From Castellaniella sp049673105 (lineage in GTDB: Bacteria > Pseudomonadota > Gammaproteobacteria > Burkholderiales > Burkholderiaceae_B): a stretch of 64,000 nt of DNA. Shown one piece after another: positions 1 through 9,418 of this stretch. Position numbers and translations under genes: made by a program. The notes under the pieces are model-generated. The model searched no databases. It was not told the origin of the DNA and was given only the letters and a program-made list of their open reading frames with translations. The stretch lies in the NCBI RefSeq assembly GCF_049673105.1, contig NZ_JBATXG010000017.1, positions 1 to 64,000 of the forward strand, given 5' to 3'. Numbering within the stretch: position 1 is the first letter of the stretch; every line of letters starts with the position of its first letter.

Positions 1-81
1 GGAACCGCTGTGGCTGCTGGCGCAGCCGGATATAAAAAGCGACGCTACGGCAACTTGCAAAATACGGGTTGGTCTGAACAT
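1..81 (-). CDS. N-terminus of a lipoprotein (partial, cut by window edge)
   Basis: Reading leftward from an ATG at position 81 gives 27 codons that form a classic lipoprotein signal peptide: a basic start (MFRPTR), a hydrophobic core and the lipobox ISGC at residues 18-21, followed by small polar residues. The rest lies outside the window, so the mature function is unknown. It is divergent from the deacetylase-like gene at 92, with only 10 bp between the start codons, so the two promoters must overlap neighbouring coding sequence. The alternative is a chance open frame, but the lipobox makes a real gene more likely. Confidence 0.55.
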   Translation of the reverse strand, partial: MFRPTRILQVAVASLFISGCASSHSGS

Positions 82-91
82 AATCGCCCTT

Positions 92-1015
92 ATGGAGACG
101 CTCTATATTACTCATCCCGCCTGCCGCCTGCATGAAATGGGTTCCTGGCATCCCGAATCCCCGCAGCGCTTGGACGCAGTGGCCGACCAGCTGGTCGCGA
201 GCGGGCTGATGGATTTTCTATCGCAAAAGCAGGCCCGGCCCGCTTCCCCGGACGATGTGCTGCGGGTGCATTCCCCGGAATACCTGGCCTTTTTGCGGCA
301 ACATGCCCCCGCGCATGGGTACTTTCCGGTGGATTCCGACACGATCATGAACCCGGACACCCTGCAGGCGGCGTGGGCCGCCGCGGGCGCGGGACTGACA
401 GCGCTGGATGAAATTCTGGCAGGACACGCGCAGACGGCGTTTTGCGCCATTCGGCCGCCGGGGCATCATGCCCGGCCCGCTCAGGCGCTGGGGTTCTGTT
501 TTTTTAATAATGTCGCTGTGGCAGCCCGGTATGCGCTGGATCATCATGGGTTGCAGCGCGTCGCCATCGTCGATTTTGACGTGCATCATGGTAATGGCAC
601 CGAGGAAGTTTTCCTGCACGAAGACCGTGTCATGATGTGTAGCTTCTATCAGTATCCCCTGTTCCCGGATACGCGTCAGGATCATCCCGGAGCGAATATG
701 ATCAATATCCCCGTGGATGCCTATTCCGATGGCCAGGTGGTGCGTGATCTGGCTACACAGCACTGGTTGCCGGCGCTTCGCCGCTTTCAGCCGGAACTGA
801 TCCTGGTGTCGGCGGGGTTCGATGCCCATCGCGAAGACGATATGGGCAGTCTGAAGCTGGTCGAGGCGGATTACGCCTGGATCACGGAACGCCTGGTCGA
901 GGTGGCCGCCGAATCCGCTCAGGGGCGGATCGTCAGTTTCCTGGAAGGCGGGTACGATCTGTCCGCCCTGGGGCGCAGTGTAGTCGCACATGTGCGGGCA
1001 TTAGGGGGGTATTGA
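92..1015 (+). CDS. Histone deacetylase family / acetylpolyamine amidohydrolase-like protein
   Basis: The 307-residue protein is a single class II-type deacetylase domain. It carries the family's active-site landmarks: a GHH pair (His125-His126) in RPPGHHARP, the zinc ligands Asp163 and His165 in DFDVHHGNG, a further zinc ligand Asp244 in SAGFDAH, and the C-terminal EGGYDL loop. Family members hydrolyse acetyl-amine bonds in acetylated lysine, polyamines or similar compounds. The true substrate cannot be told from sequence. The frame is open upstream to the window edge, but METLYITHPAC matches the usual family N-terminus, so this start is preferred although no clear ribosome binding site precedes it. 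It lies upstream of etfBA in the same direction. Confidence 0.88.
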   Translation: METLYITHPACRLHEMGSWHPESPQRLDAVADQLVASGLMDFLSQKQARPASPDDVLRVHSPEYLAFLRQHAPAHGYFPVDSDTIMNPDTLQAAWAAAGAGLTALDEILAGHAQTAFCAIRPPGHHARPAQALGFCFFNNVAVAARYALDHHGLQRVAIVDFDVHHGNGTEEVFLHEDRVMMCSFYQYPLFPDTRQDHPGANMINIPVDAYSDGQVVRDLATQHWLPALRRFQPELILVSAGFDAHREDDMGSLKLVEADYAWITERLVEVAAESAQGRIVSFLEGGYDLSALGRSVVAHVRALGGY

Positions 1016-1092
1016 TTGATGTGTATGGCATCTGATTTCTTGCCGCAGTGCGGCGCCTGCATTCTCTTTTCTTTTCATTCTGGAGCAGCTCG

Positions 1093-1842
1093 ATGAAGGT
1101 CCTGGTACCGGTCAAGCGCGTCGTTGACTTCAACGTCAAGGTCCGCGTCAAATCCGATCACACTGGCGTGGACATCGCCAACGTCAAAATGTCCATGAAC
1201 CCGTTCGACGAGATCGCCGTCGAGGAAGCCGTCCGTCTGAAGGAGAAGGGCGTGGTGGCCGAAGTCGTGGCCGTGTCTTGCGGGGTGGCGCAATGCCAGG
1301 AAACCTTGCGCACGGCGATGGCGATCGGCGCGGATCGCGGCATTCTGGTGCAGACCGATGTCGAGCTGCAGCCCCTGGCGGTGGCGAAAATGCTGGCGGC
1401 GCTGGCGCAAAAAGAGCAGCCGCAGCTGATCGTGCTGGGCAAGCAGGCCATCGACGACGATGCCAACCAGACCGGCCAGATGCTGGCGGCCTTGCTGGAC
1501 TGGCCCCAGGCCACCAATGCCAGCCAGGTCGAGGTGCAGGGCGATCGGGTGCAGGTCACGCGTGAAGTCGACGGTGGGCTGGAGACGCTCAGCCTGGCGC
1601 TGCCGGCGGTCATCACCACCGACCTGCGGCTAAACGAGCCGCGCTACGTGACGCTGCCCAACATCATGAAGGCCAAGAAAAAGCCGCTGGATACGGTCTT
1701 GCCGGCGGATCTGAATGTGGATCCCGCGCCGCGCCTGAAGACGCTGAAGGTCACGGAACCGCCCAGCCGGTCGGCGGGCGTGATCGTGCCCGATGTGGCG
1801 GCGCTGGTGGATAAACTGAAAAACGAAGCGAAGGTGATCTGA
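1093..1842 (+). CDS. etfB: Electron transfer flavoprotein, beta subunit
   Basis: The 249-residue product has the full length and sequence of EtfB, starting MKVLVPVKRVVDFNVKV. EtfB pairs with EtfA, binds AMP, and forms the soluble flavoprotein that takes electrons from acyl-CoA dehydrogenases and passes them to ETF:quinone oxidoreductase. The ATG at 1093 is chosen because GGAGC lies 8 bp upstream and the usual N-terminus begins there. An in-frame ATG at 1048 would add 15 residues not typical of the family. The stop codon is immediately followed by the etfA start, so the two are co-translated. An acyl-CoA dehydrogenase lies downstream, as expected for a fatty acid oxidation locus. Confidence 0.95.
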   Translation: MKVLVPVKRVVDFNVKVRVKSDHTGVDIANVKMSMNPFDEIAVEEAVRLKEKGVVAEVVAVSCGVAQCQETLRTAMAIGADRGILVQTDVELQPLAVAKMLAALAQKEQPQLIVLGKQAIDDDANQTGQMLAALLDWPQATNASQVEVQGDRVQVTREVDGGLETLSLALPAVITTDLRLNEPRYVTLPNIMKAKKKPLDTVLPADLNVDPAPRLKTLKVTEPPSRSAGVIVPDVAALVDKLKNEAKVI

Positions 1843-2772
<930 letters not shown>

Positions 2773-2786
2773 TCCTCAACCAAACG

Positions 2787-2807
2787 ACGGGCCTCTCAGA
2801 GGCCCGT
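2787..2807 (+). terminator. Hairpin terminator after etfA
   Basis: A perfect 9-bp stem (2787-2795 with 2799-2807, core ACGGGCC/GGCCCGT) with a 3-nt loop sits 14 bp after the etfA stop. The following tail is pyrimidine-rich but has no run of T, so termination strength is uncertain. Confidence 0.6.
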
Positions 2808-2865
2808 CCTGCTTCCCGCAGAATGACCGGTTGGCGGCCGGATTCTGCCCCTCACAGGAATTGTC

Positions 2866-4677
2866 ATGACATATCAGGTCCCTACTCAGGATATCCGCTT
2901 CATTCTGCGCGAACTAGCCGATTTGTCCGGCGTGTTGGCCTTGCCCGGCTTTGAAGAAGTCTCGGACGATCTGGTGGATGCCGTTCTGGAAGAAAACGCC
3001 CGTTTCGTCGAGCAGGAGATCGTTCCGCTGAATCGCGTGGGCGATACCCAACCGGCTCAGTGGCAGGATGGCATGGTACGGACCACGCCCGGCTTTCAGG
3101 CGGCGTTCCAGGCTTTCGCGCAAGGGGGCTGGCAGGGGCTGCCGCACGAGGTCGAATTCGGCGGCCAGGGGCTGCCCAAGCTGGTGTCGGCGCCTGTGAC
3201 CGAAAGCCTGAATGCCGGCAATCTGTCCTTTTCCCTGTGTCCGCTGCTGACCGATGGCGTGATCGAAGCCCTGTCCATGGTCGGGACGGCGGAACAGAAG
3301 TCCCGCTTCATTCCGCCGCTGCTGGAAGGCCGCTGGACTGGCACCATGAACCTGACAGAACCCCAGGCGGGTTCCGACCTGGCTTTGTTGAAGACGCGCG
3401 CCGTGCGTCAGGATGACGGCAGCTACCGCATCAGTGGCCAGAAGATCTTCATTACCTACGGGGATCATGACCTGGCCGAGAACATCATCCATCTGGTGCT
3501 GGCCCGCACCCCGGACGCGCCCAAGGGCATCAAGGGGATTTCCCTGTTCATCGTGCCGAAATTCCTGGTGAACGAGGACGGCAGCCTGGGCAAGCGCAAC
3601 GATGTCTATTGCGCGTCGCTGGAACACAAATTGGGTATCCACGGCAGCCCGACCGCCGTGTTGCTGTACGGGTCCGACAAGGGCCAGGTCGGCGAGGGCG
3701 CGATTGGCTACCTGATCGGCGAGGAAAATCGCGGTCTGGAATACATGTTCATCATGATGAACGCCGCCCGCTATGCGGTGGGTTTACAGGGGGTGGCGGT
3801 GTCTGAACGCGCCTTGCAGCATGCTGCGGCCTATGCCGCCGAGCGGGTGCAGGGCAATGCGCTGGAAGGCTCCGACGGGCCGGTGCCGATTGCCCGTCAC
3901 CCGGATGTGGCTCGCATGCTGGGCACGATGCGGGGCCTGAGCGAGGGCGCCCGAGCCGTCGCCTATGTGGCTGCCGGCTACCGGGACAAGGCTGCACATG
4001 CGGCCAGCGACGCCGACCGGGCGCATTTCAAGGCGATCTACGAATACTGCGTGCCCATCGTCAAGGGGTTTTCCACGGAAGCGTCCGTCGAGGTTGCATC
4101 CCTGGGGGTGCAGGTGCATGGCGGCATGGGGTTCATCGAGGAAACCGGGGCAGCTCAGTATTACCGGGATGCCCGCATCTTGCCGATCTACGAGGGCACT
4201 ACGGCGATTCAGGCCAATGATTTCATCGGGCGCAAGATTGTGCGCGATGGCGGCAAGGTCGCGCAGGAACAGATTGCCGGTATCCGCGCCACTGCAGCGT
4301 CCTTGCGGGCGGCGGTGGGGACGCATGCCGACGCGCTGGGGCTGATCGGGCGGCGCCTGGAAGACGCTGCCCAGGCATATGAGTCTGCCGTGCAGTTCGT
4401 CCTGGAGAATATCCGCGAGGATATTCGGGGCGTGTTCACCGGCAGCGTGTCCTGCCTGATGCTGGCCGGCACGGCGCATGCGGGCTGGCAGCTGGGGCGT
4501 GCCGCGCTGGCGGCGGCTGCGGCGATTCAGGACGGGTCGTCCGACCCGTTCTACGTCAACAAGATCGCCACCGCCGTGCAGTATGCCGTGCAGGTCCTGC
4601 CGCGTGCTGCCGCGCTGAATGCCGCGATCCAGGAGGGCGGTCTGGCGGACCGCTATGTGCCGCAGATGCAGATATAG
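2866..4677 (+). CDS. Acyl-CoA dehydrogenase (long, DmdC-like family)
   Basis: At 603 residues this belongs to the longer acyl-CoA dehydrogenase class with an extra N-terminal helical segment and a C-terminal extension, as in DmdC/AcdA-type proteins. The core has the flavin and substrate motifs MNLTEPQAGSDLALL, GQKIFITYGDHD and QVHGGMGFIEETGAAQYYRD, and the catalytic-base segment ILPIYEGTTAIQ containing the expected Glu. It should oxidise an acyl-CoA to the enoyl-CoA and reduce ETF, whose genes lie just upstream. The chain length or branched substrate cannot be assigned. ATG 2866 follows CAGGAAT, a reasonable ribosome binding site. Confidence 0.92.
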   Translation: MTYQVPTQDIRFILRELADLSGVLALPGFEEVSDDLVDAVLEENARFVEQEIVPLNRVGDTQPAQWQDGMVRTTPGFQAAFQAFAQGGWQGLPHEVEFGGQGLPKLVSAPVTESLNAGNLSFSLCPLLTDGVIEALSMVGTAEQKSRFIPPLLEGRWTGTMNLTEPQAGSDLALLKTRAVRQDDGSYRISGQKIFITYGDHDLAENIIHLVLARTPDAPKGIKGISLFIVPKFLVNEDGSLGKRNDVYCASLEHKLGIHGSPTAVLLYGSDKGQVGEGAIGYLIGEENRGLEYMFIMMNAARYAVGLQGVAVSERALQHAAAYAAERVQGNALEGSDGPVPIARHPDVARMLGTMRGLSEGARAVAYVAAGYRDKAAHAASDADRAHFKAIYEYCVPIVKGFSTEASVEVASLGVQVHGGMGFIEETGAAQYYRDARILPIYEGTTAIQANDFIGRKIVRDGGKVAQEQIAGIRATAASLRAAVGTHADALGLIGRRLEDAAQAYESAVQFVLENIREDIRGVFTGSVSCLMLAGTAHAGWQLGRAALAAAAAIQDGSSDPFYVNKIATAVQYAVQVLPRAAALNAAIQEGGLADRYVPQMQI

Positions 4678-4744
4678 TTATAACTTAGTTGTATTTCAAT
4701 AGCTCCCTATATTCTGCAAGAATCTTAAGTGTCTAAACCAATTC

Positions 4745-4766
4745 GCCGCCTGGGTGTCCAGGCGGC
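4745..4766 (+). repeat. Perfect GC-rich hairpin ahead of the peroxiredoxin gene
   Basis: GCCGCCTGG (4745-4753) and CCAGGCGGC (4758-4766) form a perfect 9-bp stem with a GTGT loop, 24 bp before the peroxiredoxin start. No T-run follows, so it may end the acyl-CoA dehydrogenase transcript inefficiently or sit in the 5' leader of the peroxiredoxin mRNA. Confidence 0.5.
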
Positions 4767-4790
4767 TGTCACTTGGAACAGGAGTTATTG

Positions 4791-5432
4791 ATGGCCACAC
4801 TGCGTCTGGGCGATATCGCCCCCGATTTCGAACAAGAATCCTCGCTGGGGAAAATCAAATTCCATGAATGGCTGGGCGATGGCTGGGGGGTGTTGTTTTC
4901 CCATCCGGCGGATTTCACCCCGGTCTGCACCACCGAATTGGGCTATACCGCCATCGTTTCGGGCGATTTCGCCAAACGCGGCGCGAAAGTGATCGCGGTC
5001 TCCGTCGACGGCAAGCAGTCCCACATCGACTGGATCAAGGACATCAACGAGACGCAAAAGACGAATGTCCAGTACCCGATCCTGGCCGATGAAGACCGCA
5101 AGGTCGCCACGCTGTACGACATGATCCACCCGAACGCCAGTACCACCGCGACGGTGCGTTCGGTGTTCGTGATCGACCCGCACAAGAAGATCCGCCTGAT
5201 CCTGACCTATCCGGCCAGCACCGGTCGCAACTTCGATGAAATCCTGCGCGCGCTGGATTCCATCCAATTGACCGACAACTACAGCGTGGCCACCCCGGTG
5301 AACTGGAAACCGGGCGAGGACGTCATCATTGCCCCGTCGCTCAAGGACCCGGCTGTGCTGAAGGAAAAATTCCCCAAGGGCTACAAAGAAGTGCGCCCGT
5401 ATCTGCGTACCACGCCGCAGCCGAATCTCTGA
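4791..5432 (+). CDS. 1-Cys peroxiredoxin (Prx6 class)
   Basis: The 213-residue protein is a Prx6-type thiol peroxidase. The peroxidatic Cys46 lies in the conserved HPADFTPVCTTELG segment, and the C-terminal region with NWKPGEDVIIAPS is typical of the class. It reduces hydrogen peroxide and organic peroxides in the cytoplasm. No resolving cysteine is evident, as expected for a 1-Cys enzyme. ATG 4791 is chosen over an in-frame TTG at 4773 because AGGAG at 4780-4784 is well placed for it. The gene stands alone between a hairpin and a strong terminator. Confidence 0.93.
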   Translation: MATLRLGDIAPDFEQESSLGKIKFHEWLGDGWGVLFSHPADFTPVCTTELGYTAIVSGDFAKRGAKVIAVSVDGKQSHIDWIKDINETQKTNVQYPILADEDRKVATLYDMIHPNASTTATVRSVFVIDPHKKIRLILTYPASTGRNFDEILRALDSIQLTDNYSVATPVNWKPGEDVIIAPSLKDPAVLKEKFPKGYKEVRPYLRTTPQPNL

Positions 5433-5451
5433 TCATCGGCTTGCTGTGGCG

Positions 5452-5488
5452 CGCCGGCTCCCGAAACGGGAGCCGGCGTTTTATTTTT
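5452..5488 (+). terminator. Strong Rho-independent terminator after peroxiredoxin
   Basis: A perfect 12-bp stem (5452-5463 with 5467-5478) with an AAA loop is followed by TTTTATTTTT. It ends the peroxiredoxin transcript. Confidence 0.9.
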
Positions 5489-5584
5489 CCTCTTGCATGA
5501 TTGGCTGTTTATTTGTACAGTATTCACATTACTGGATGAAAACACAGCTATGGCCGGTTTCGGCCAGGTACACAGGGGATCAAT

Positions 5585-5893
5585 ATGGCTGGATCAATCG
5601 GGTGGGAAACATGGGCAGGGCATGGCGCCGGGGCATCCCGCTGGGGCGTGTCGGGCGTCTTGCAGGGACCCTGGGTCCCGGGCGGGGCATGGGGCGGTCG
5701 TCGGACTGGCCGGCGTACCAGCCCGAAAACAGAACGGACACCGGCTGCCTTGACTGCGCCGCGCAGCCATGCGCACCGGCCTCGCATCGCCTGGCGCCGC
5801 CTGGCGGCGCTGACCGGCGACGTACTCATGGTGCTGGTGTGGGCCGCCATGATTCCGGGCATGATGTGGTTGGGGGCGGTCGCGGGCTTCTGA
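5585..5893 (+). CDS. Hypothetical small basic protein with C-terminal membrane helix
   Basis: This 102-residue frame has a Gly/Arg/Pro-rich N-terminal two thirds and one convincing hydrophobic helix at the C-terminus (about residues 80-102, VLMVLVWAAMIPGMMWLG). The N-terminal composition looks like shadow reading of GC-rich DNA. The hydrophobic end immediately before rplS looks like a genuine small membrane protein, so the true start may lie further downstream than 5585. No function is recognised. The rplS promoter overlaps its 3' end. Confidence 0.4.
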   Translation: MAGSIGWETWAGHGAGASRWGVSGVLQGPWVPGGAWGGRRTGRRTSPKTERTPAALTAPRSHAHRPRIAWRRLAALTGDVLMVLVWAAMIPGMMWLGAVAGF

Positions 5894-5899
5894 TATAAT
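5870..5899 (+). promoter_or_regulatory. Sigma-70-type promoter for rplS
   Basis: TTGGGG (5870-5875) and a perfect TATAAT (5894-5899) are separated by 18 bp, 75 bp upstream of the rplS start and overlapping the end of the preceding small frame. Confidence 0.6.
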
Positions 5900-5973
5900 C
5901 TCGTGTTTACCGCATCCTCTGTAACGGCACCAATCCTATTTCATAGCCGTTTCCAAGATGCTTCGGAGCTACC

Positions 5974-6345
5974 GTGAATCTCATCGAAACCATTGAACAA
6001 GAAGAAATCGCGCGCCTGACCGAAGGCCGTGTCATCCCCGACTTTGGTCCGGGCGACACCGTGATCGTCAGCGTGAACGTCGTCGAAGGCACGCGCAAGC
6101 GCGCCCAGGCTTACGAAGGTGTGGTCATCGCCCGCCGCAATCGGGGTCTGAATTCCGCTTTCACCGTGCGCAAGATCTCCTCCGGCGAAGCCGTGGAACG
6201 CACCTTCCAGCTGTATTCCCCGCAGATCGCTGCCATCGAAGTCAAGCGTCGCGGCGATGTCCGCCGTGCTAAGCTGTACTACCTGCGCGGCCGTACGGGT
6301 AAGGCTGCTCGCATCAAGGAAAAGCTGGTTCGCAAATCCGCCTAA
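5974..6345 (+). CDS. rplS: 50S ribosomal protein L19
   Basis: The 123-residue product is L19, recognised by VIPDFGPGDTVIVSVNVVEGTRKRAQ and the C-terminal RRAKLYYLRGRTGKAARIKEK. L19 sits at the interface of the ribosomal subunits. Translation starts at GTG 5974, with GGAG 6 bp upstream. Its own promoter and terminator flank it. The usual rpsP, rimM and trmD partners are not present in the preceding 5.9 kb, so here rplS appears to be a single-gene transcript. Confidence 0.97.
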   Translation: MNLIETIEQEEIARLTEGRVIPDFGPGDTVIVSVNVVEGTRKRAQAYEGVVIARRNRGLNSAFTVRKISSGEAVERTFQLYSPQIAAIEVKRRGDVRRAKLYYLRGRTGKAARIKEKLVRKSA

Positions 6346-6365
6346 TCGGTTTGGATCGCATGAAC

Positions 6366-6396
6366 AAAAAGGCACCCGTCAGGGTGCCTTTTTCTT
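6366..6396 (+). terminator. Rho-independent terminator of rplS
   Basis: GGCACCC (6371-6377) pairs with GGGTGCC (6382-6388) around a GTCA loop, extended by A5/T5 pairing, and ends in a T-run. Confidence 0.9.
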
Positions 6397-6499
6397 TGGT
6401 GTCCTGGATGCATCGGCCTGAGGCTGGCCATTGCGTCAGTGGGGCGGATCGTGCGGGTGATGCAGAAACAGGCCTACCGGCTTATTTTTTCTGGATGTC

Positions 6500-7234
6500 A
6501 TGACGCAGCTGATTCCTTCTCCGGGTCTGATAAAACCTACAGGGTTTGATCCCACGGCCCAGCCGATCTTGCCGGGGGCGCTTTTGCCGCCCTTGCCTTC
6601 GGAATGTCTGCAGCTGGACTATATCCGTCAGGCGTTTGCTCGCTCGGTCGACTGGCGGGTCGAACCTCTATTCGCTCAGGCCTTCTTGCCGGACAATCCT
6701 GCGCTGGCGCAGGCGCGCCAGGCCGCCGTGTTGATGCCGCTGGTGCAGCGAGACACCGGCTTGCATGTCTTGTTCACCCGGCGAGCCGCCCATTTGCATG
6801 ATCATGCCGGACAGATCAGCTTTCCGGGGGGGCGTATCGAATCCAGCGATGCCGATGCAGTGGCTGCAGCCATTCGCGAGACCCGCGAAGAAATCGGCGT
6901 GGATCAGCGTTTTGTGCAGGTCATGGGGGTGCAGCCTTCCTTGCTGACCACCACGCATTTCGTGATGACGCCGGTCGTGGGGGAATTGCTGCCGGGTTTC
7001 CGCATCGCGGCGGATCAGTCTGAGGTCGCCGAGGTGTTCGAAGTGCCCCTTGGCGTGCTGATGGACCCGACCCAGCACCATCTGCACCAGTTGCAGACCG
7101 CATGGGGACATGGCCGCTGCTATTTTTCGGTCAGCTGGCAGTCGTATTTCATCTGGGGAGCGACGGCCATTCTGATCCGTAATTTCTATTATTTTCTGGC
7201 CGCTTCAGCCGGGGTGGCCATCAGCGCTCAGTAG
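6500..7234 (+). CDS. CoA pyrophosphatase, Nudix hydrolase (NudL-like)
   Basis: The 244-residue protein holds a Nudix box at about residues 110-134 (GGRIESS..D...AAIRETREEIGV) preceded by the LFTRRAAHLHDHAGQISFPGG region typical of the CoA pyrophosphatase branch. Such enzymes split CoA and its derivatives to 4'-phosphopantetheine and 3',5'-ADP. An N-terminal extension of about 70 residues precedes the domain. The 3' end overlaps the end of convergent rsgA by 7 bp. The start context is weak, and the exact N-terminus is less certain than the domain. Confidence 0.88.
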   Translation: MTQLIPSPGLIKPTGFDPTAQPILPGALLPPLPSECLQLDYIRQAFARSVDWRVEPLFAQAFLPDNPALAQARQAAVLMPLVQRDTGLHVLFTRRAAHLHDHAGQISFPGGRIESSDADAVAAAIRETREEIGVDQRFVQVMGVQPSLLTTTHFVMTPVVGELLPGFRIAADQSEVAEVFEVPLGVLMDPTQHHLHQLQTAWGHGRCYFSVSWQSYFIWGATAILIRNFYYFLAASAGVAISAQ

Positions 7235-8127
7235 CGTTTGGCTGCTTCGTTTTCTGCCAGGATGCGCAGGTACAGTGCGTGCCGTTGAGCGGAAATGGCG
7301 CCCTGAGTGATCGCCGCCAATACTCCGCACCCTGGTTCATGGCGGTGCGTGCAGTTGTAGAAGCGGCATTGGGCGATCGCCGGGGCGAACTCCGGGAAGC
7401 CATGCTCGATTTCCCGGGGGTCCAGATGCTGCAAGCCAAAGGCCTGAAAGCCCGGAGAATCGATCAGATCGCCGCCTCCGGGCAGGGCATACAGACGGGT
7501 GAGGGTAGTCGTGTGGCGGCCAGTGCCCAGCGCTTCAGAATGCGCCTGGGTGGCGGCCAGCGCATCGGGCACCAGGGCATTGAGCAGCGTGGATTTTCCC
7601 ATGCCGCTTTGGCCTAGCAACAGGGTGCAGCGGTCTTGCAGCAGGGGCAGCAACTGTTCGTGCACCTGAGCGGCATTCAGGGCGCTTAGCATGTGCACCG
7701 GCACGCCCAGGGCTTCGGTGGCGCCCAGGCGTTGGCGTGCCGCCGCGGTCGTGGGCAAGTCGGCCTTGTTCAGCACGATGTGGGCTGGAATATCGGCGCT
7801 GCTGGCGGCGACCAGCGCCCGGCCCAACAGGTCGTCGGAAAATTCCGGCTCGGCAGCCAGCACCAGCAGCAGTTGGTCGATATTGGCCGCAAACAGTTTG
7901 CTGCGCTGGATATCGGATCGGTAGAACAGGTTGCGGCGCGGCAGGACCTCGGTGATGACGCCTTCGTGCTCGCCTTCCGGCAAGATCAGCACGTGATCGC
8001 CCACCGCGATACCGGCCTTTTTGCCTCGGGGGTAGCAGTGGCGCGACTGATCGGTGTGGTCGATGGTCACGCGATAGTGACGCCCGTGGACAGCAGTGAC
8101 GCGGCCTTGCAGCGGGTCTTTAGCCAT
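7228..8127 (-). CDS. rsgA: Small ribosomal subunit biogenesis GTPase RsgA
   Basis: This 299-residue, circularly permuted GTPase has the G4 motif NKAD (120-123) ahead of the G1 motif GQSGMGKST (172-180) and G3 DSPG (223-226). These follow an N-terminal OB fold, and a zinc knuckle (Cys254, Cys259, His261, Cys267) follows the GTPase. RsgA assists late maturation of the 30S subunit. Its start overlaps the end of the upstream M48 protease gene by 8 bp, which suggests translational coupling, and its 3' end overlaps the Nudix gene. Confidence 0.96.
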   Translation of the reverse strand: MAKDPLQGRVTAVHGRHYRVTIDHTDQSRHCYPRGKKAGIAVGDHVLILPEGEHEGVITEVLPRRNLFYRSDIQRSKLFAANIDQLLLVLAAEPEFSDDLLGRALVAASSADIPAHIVLNKADLPTTAAARQRLGATEALGVPVHMLSALNAAQVHEQLLPLLQDRCTLLLGQSGMGKSTLLNALVPDALAATQAHSEALGTGRHTTTLTRLYALPGGGDLIDSPGFQAFGLQHLDPREIEHGFPEFAPAIAQCRFYNCTHRHEPGCGVLAAITQGAISAQRHALYLRILAENEAAKRY

Positions 8128-9364
8128 CGTGCAGGTGAGCGATGCGCACGGCAGCCGAAGGGTGGCTGTCGTACCAGGCGGAGTGGATGGGATCCGGGGT
8201 CAGTGTGGCGGCATTATCGTCGTACAGTTTGACCAGGGCGCTTTCCAGGGGGGCTGCGCCGCATTGCTGGACGGCATAGCGGTCCGCCTGAAATTCGTCT
8301 CGGCGCGACATCAGACTGGCCAGCGGCGTCGCCCAGAAAGTGAACACCGGCAGCGTCAGCATGAACAGCATCAGCGCCAGGCCGTCATTGGGCCGCCCTA
8401 GCTGGGGGAAGACGCCCAGCCCGGTATAAAACCATAGCTGGGTGGACAGCCAGGCCAGCAGTTGCAGGAAGATGCCTGCCGTGATGAAACTGACCACGAT
8501 GCGCCGCAGAATATGATGATGGGCGAAGTGCCCTAATTCATGGGCCAGGACGGCTTCGACCTCGTCGGCATTCAGGCGCGAGAGCAGGGTATCGAAAAAG
8601 ACGATGCGGCGGTGGCGCCCGAAACCGGTGAAATAGGCGTTGCCGTGCGCCGAACGGCGCGAGCCGTCCATCACGAATAGACCGGACAGGCCGAAATGAC
8701 AGCGTTGCGCCAGGGCGTGGATGCGGGCACTGAGCGCCGGGTCGTCGAGCGGGGTGAAGCGGTTGAAGAGCGGCGCGATGAAGCTGGGGTACAGCCAGAG
8801 CACCAGCAGATTGAAGGCTACCCACAGTCCCCAGGCCCACCAGGCCCAGCCGGTCCCGGTGGCTCCCATGACCCACAGGATGGCAGCCAGCAGGGGCGTC
8901 CCCAGCGCCAGGGTGACGAGCAGCATCTTCAGCGCGTCGGCGATGAACAGGCGCGGCGTCATGCGGTTGAATCCGTAGCGGGCTTCCAGGTGAAATGTGC
9001 GCCAGGCGGCAAAGATCAGGCCGATGGCGCCCAGCAGGGCCAGCACGCAGCCGACCAGCGCCAGTTGACGCCATAGCTCGTGTTCGATCAGGCGGCCCAG
9101 CGTCAGGTCCAGGGCCTGCAGCCCGCCCAGCAGGGTCAGGGCCAGCAGGATGGCGGCTTCGGTGATGCGTTCGACCATCGCCAACTGGCAGCGGGCGACG
9201 GTGTAGTCGGCGGCGCGCTGATGGCTGCGCAGGCTGATATGGTCGAGGAAGGCCGTCGGGACGCTGTCGCGATGGGCCAGGACGTGACGGATCTGCCGGC
9301 GGGCCAGCCAGTAGCGGATCAGCAGATCGCCGATCAGGCAGGCGAGAAACAGAGAGGTCAGCAT
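8120..9364 (-). CDS. M48 family (Ste24/CAAX prenyl protease type) membrane metalloprotease
   Basis: The 414-residue protein carries the zinc site HELGH (275-279) in AVLAHELGHFAHHH, with hydrophobic helices near residues 1-20, 65-90, 100-122, 145-168, 172-196 and after the active site (about 290-345). A second metal-ligand region, SRRDEFQADRYAVQ, follows. The long N-terminal multi-helix part places it with Ste24-type peptidases rather than the shorter HtpX. It probably degrades or processes membrane proteins, with the substrate unknown. It is transcribed divergently from orn and overlaps rsgA. Confidence 0.92.
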   Translation of the reverse strand: MLTSLFLACLIGDLLIRYWLARRQIRHVLAHRDSVPTAFLDHISLRSHQRAADYTVARCQLAMVERITEAAILLALTLLGGLQALDLTLGRLIEHELWRQLALVGCVLALLGAIGLIFAAWRTFHLEARYGFNRMTPRLFIADALKMLLVTLALGTPLLAAILWVMGATGTGWAWWAWGLWVAFNLLVLWLYPSFIAPLFNRFTPLDDPALSARIHALAQRCHFGLSGLFVMDGSRRSAHGNAYFTGFGRHRRIVFFDTLLSRLNADEVEAVLAHELGHFAHHHILRRIVVSFITAGIFLQLLAWLSTQLWFYTGLGVFPQLGRPNDGLALMLFMLTLPVFTFWATPLASLMSRRDEFQADRYAVQQCGAAPLESALVKLYDDNAATLTPDPIHSAWYDSHPSAAVRIAHLHDG

Positions 9365-9418
9365 GTCCGTGCGGCCAATATGCGAAAATCAGGTTTTTAG
9401 TTGAAAGGATTATAGGTG

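Noticed and set aside
4691..4712. ATAG-CTCC-CTAT upstream of the peroxiredoxin gene as an OxyR site
   Set aside because: The half-sites are 4 bp apart instead of the 7 bp of the OxyR consensus, and no second copy lies at the right distance.
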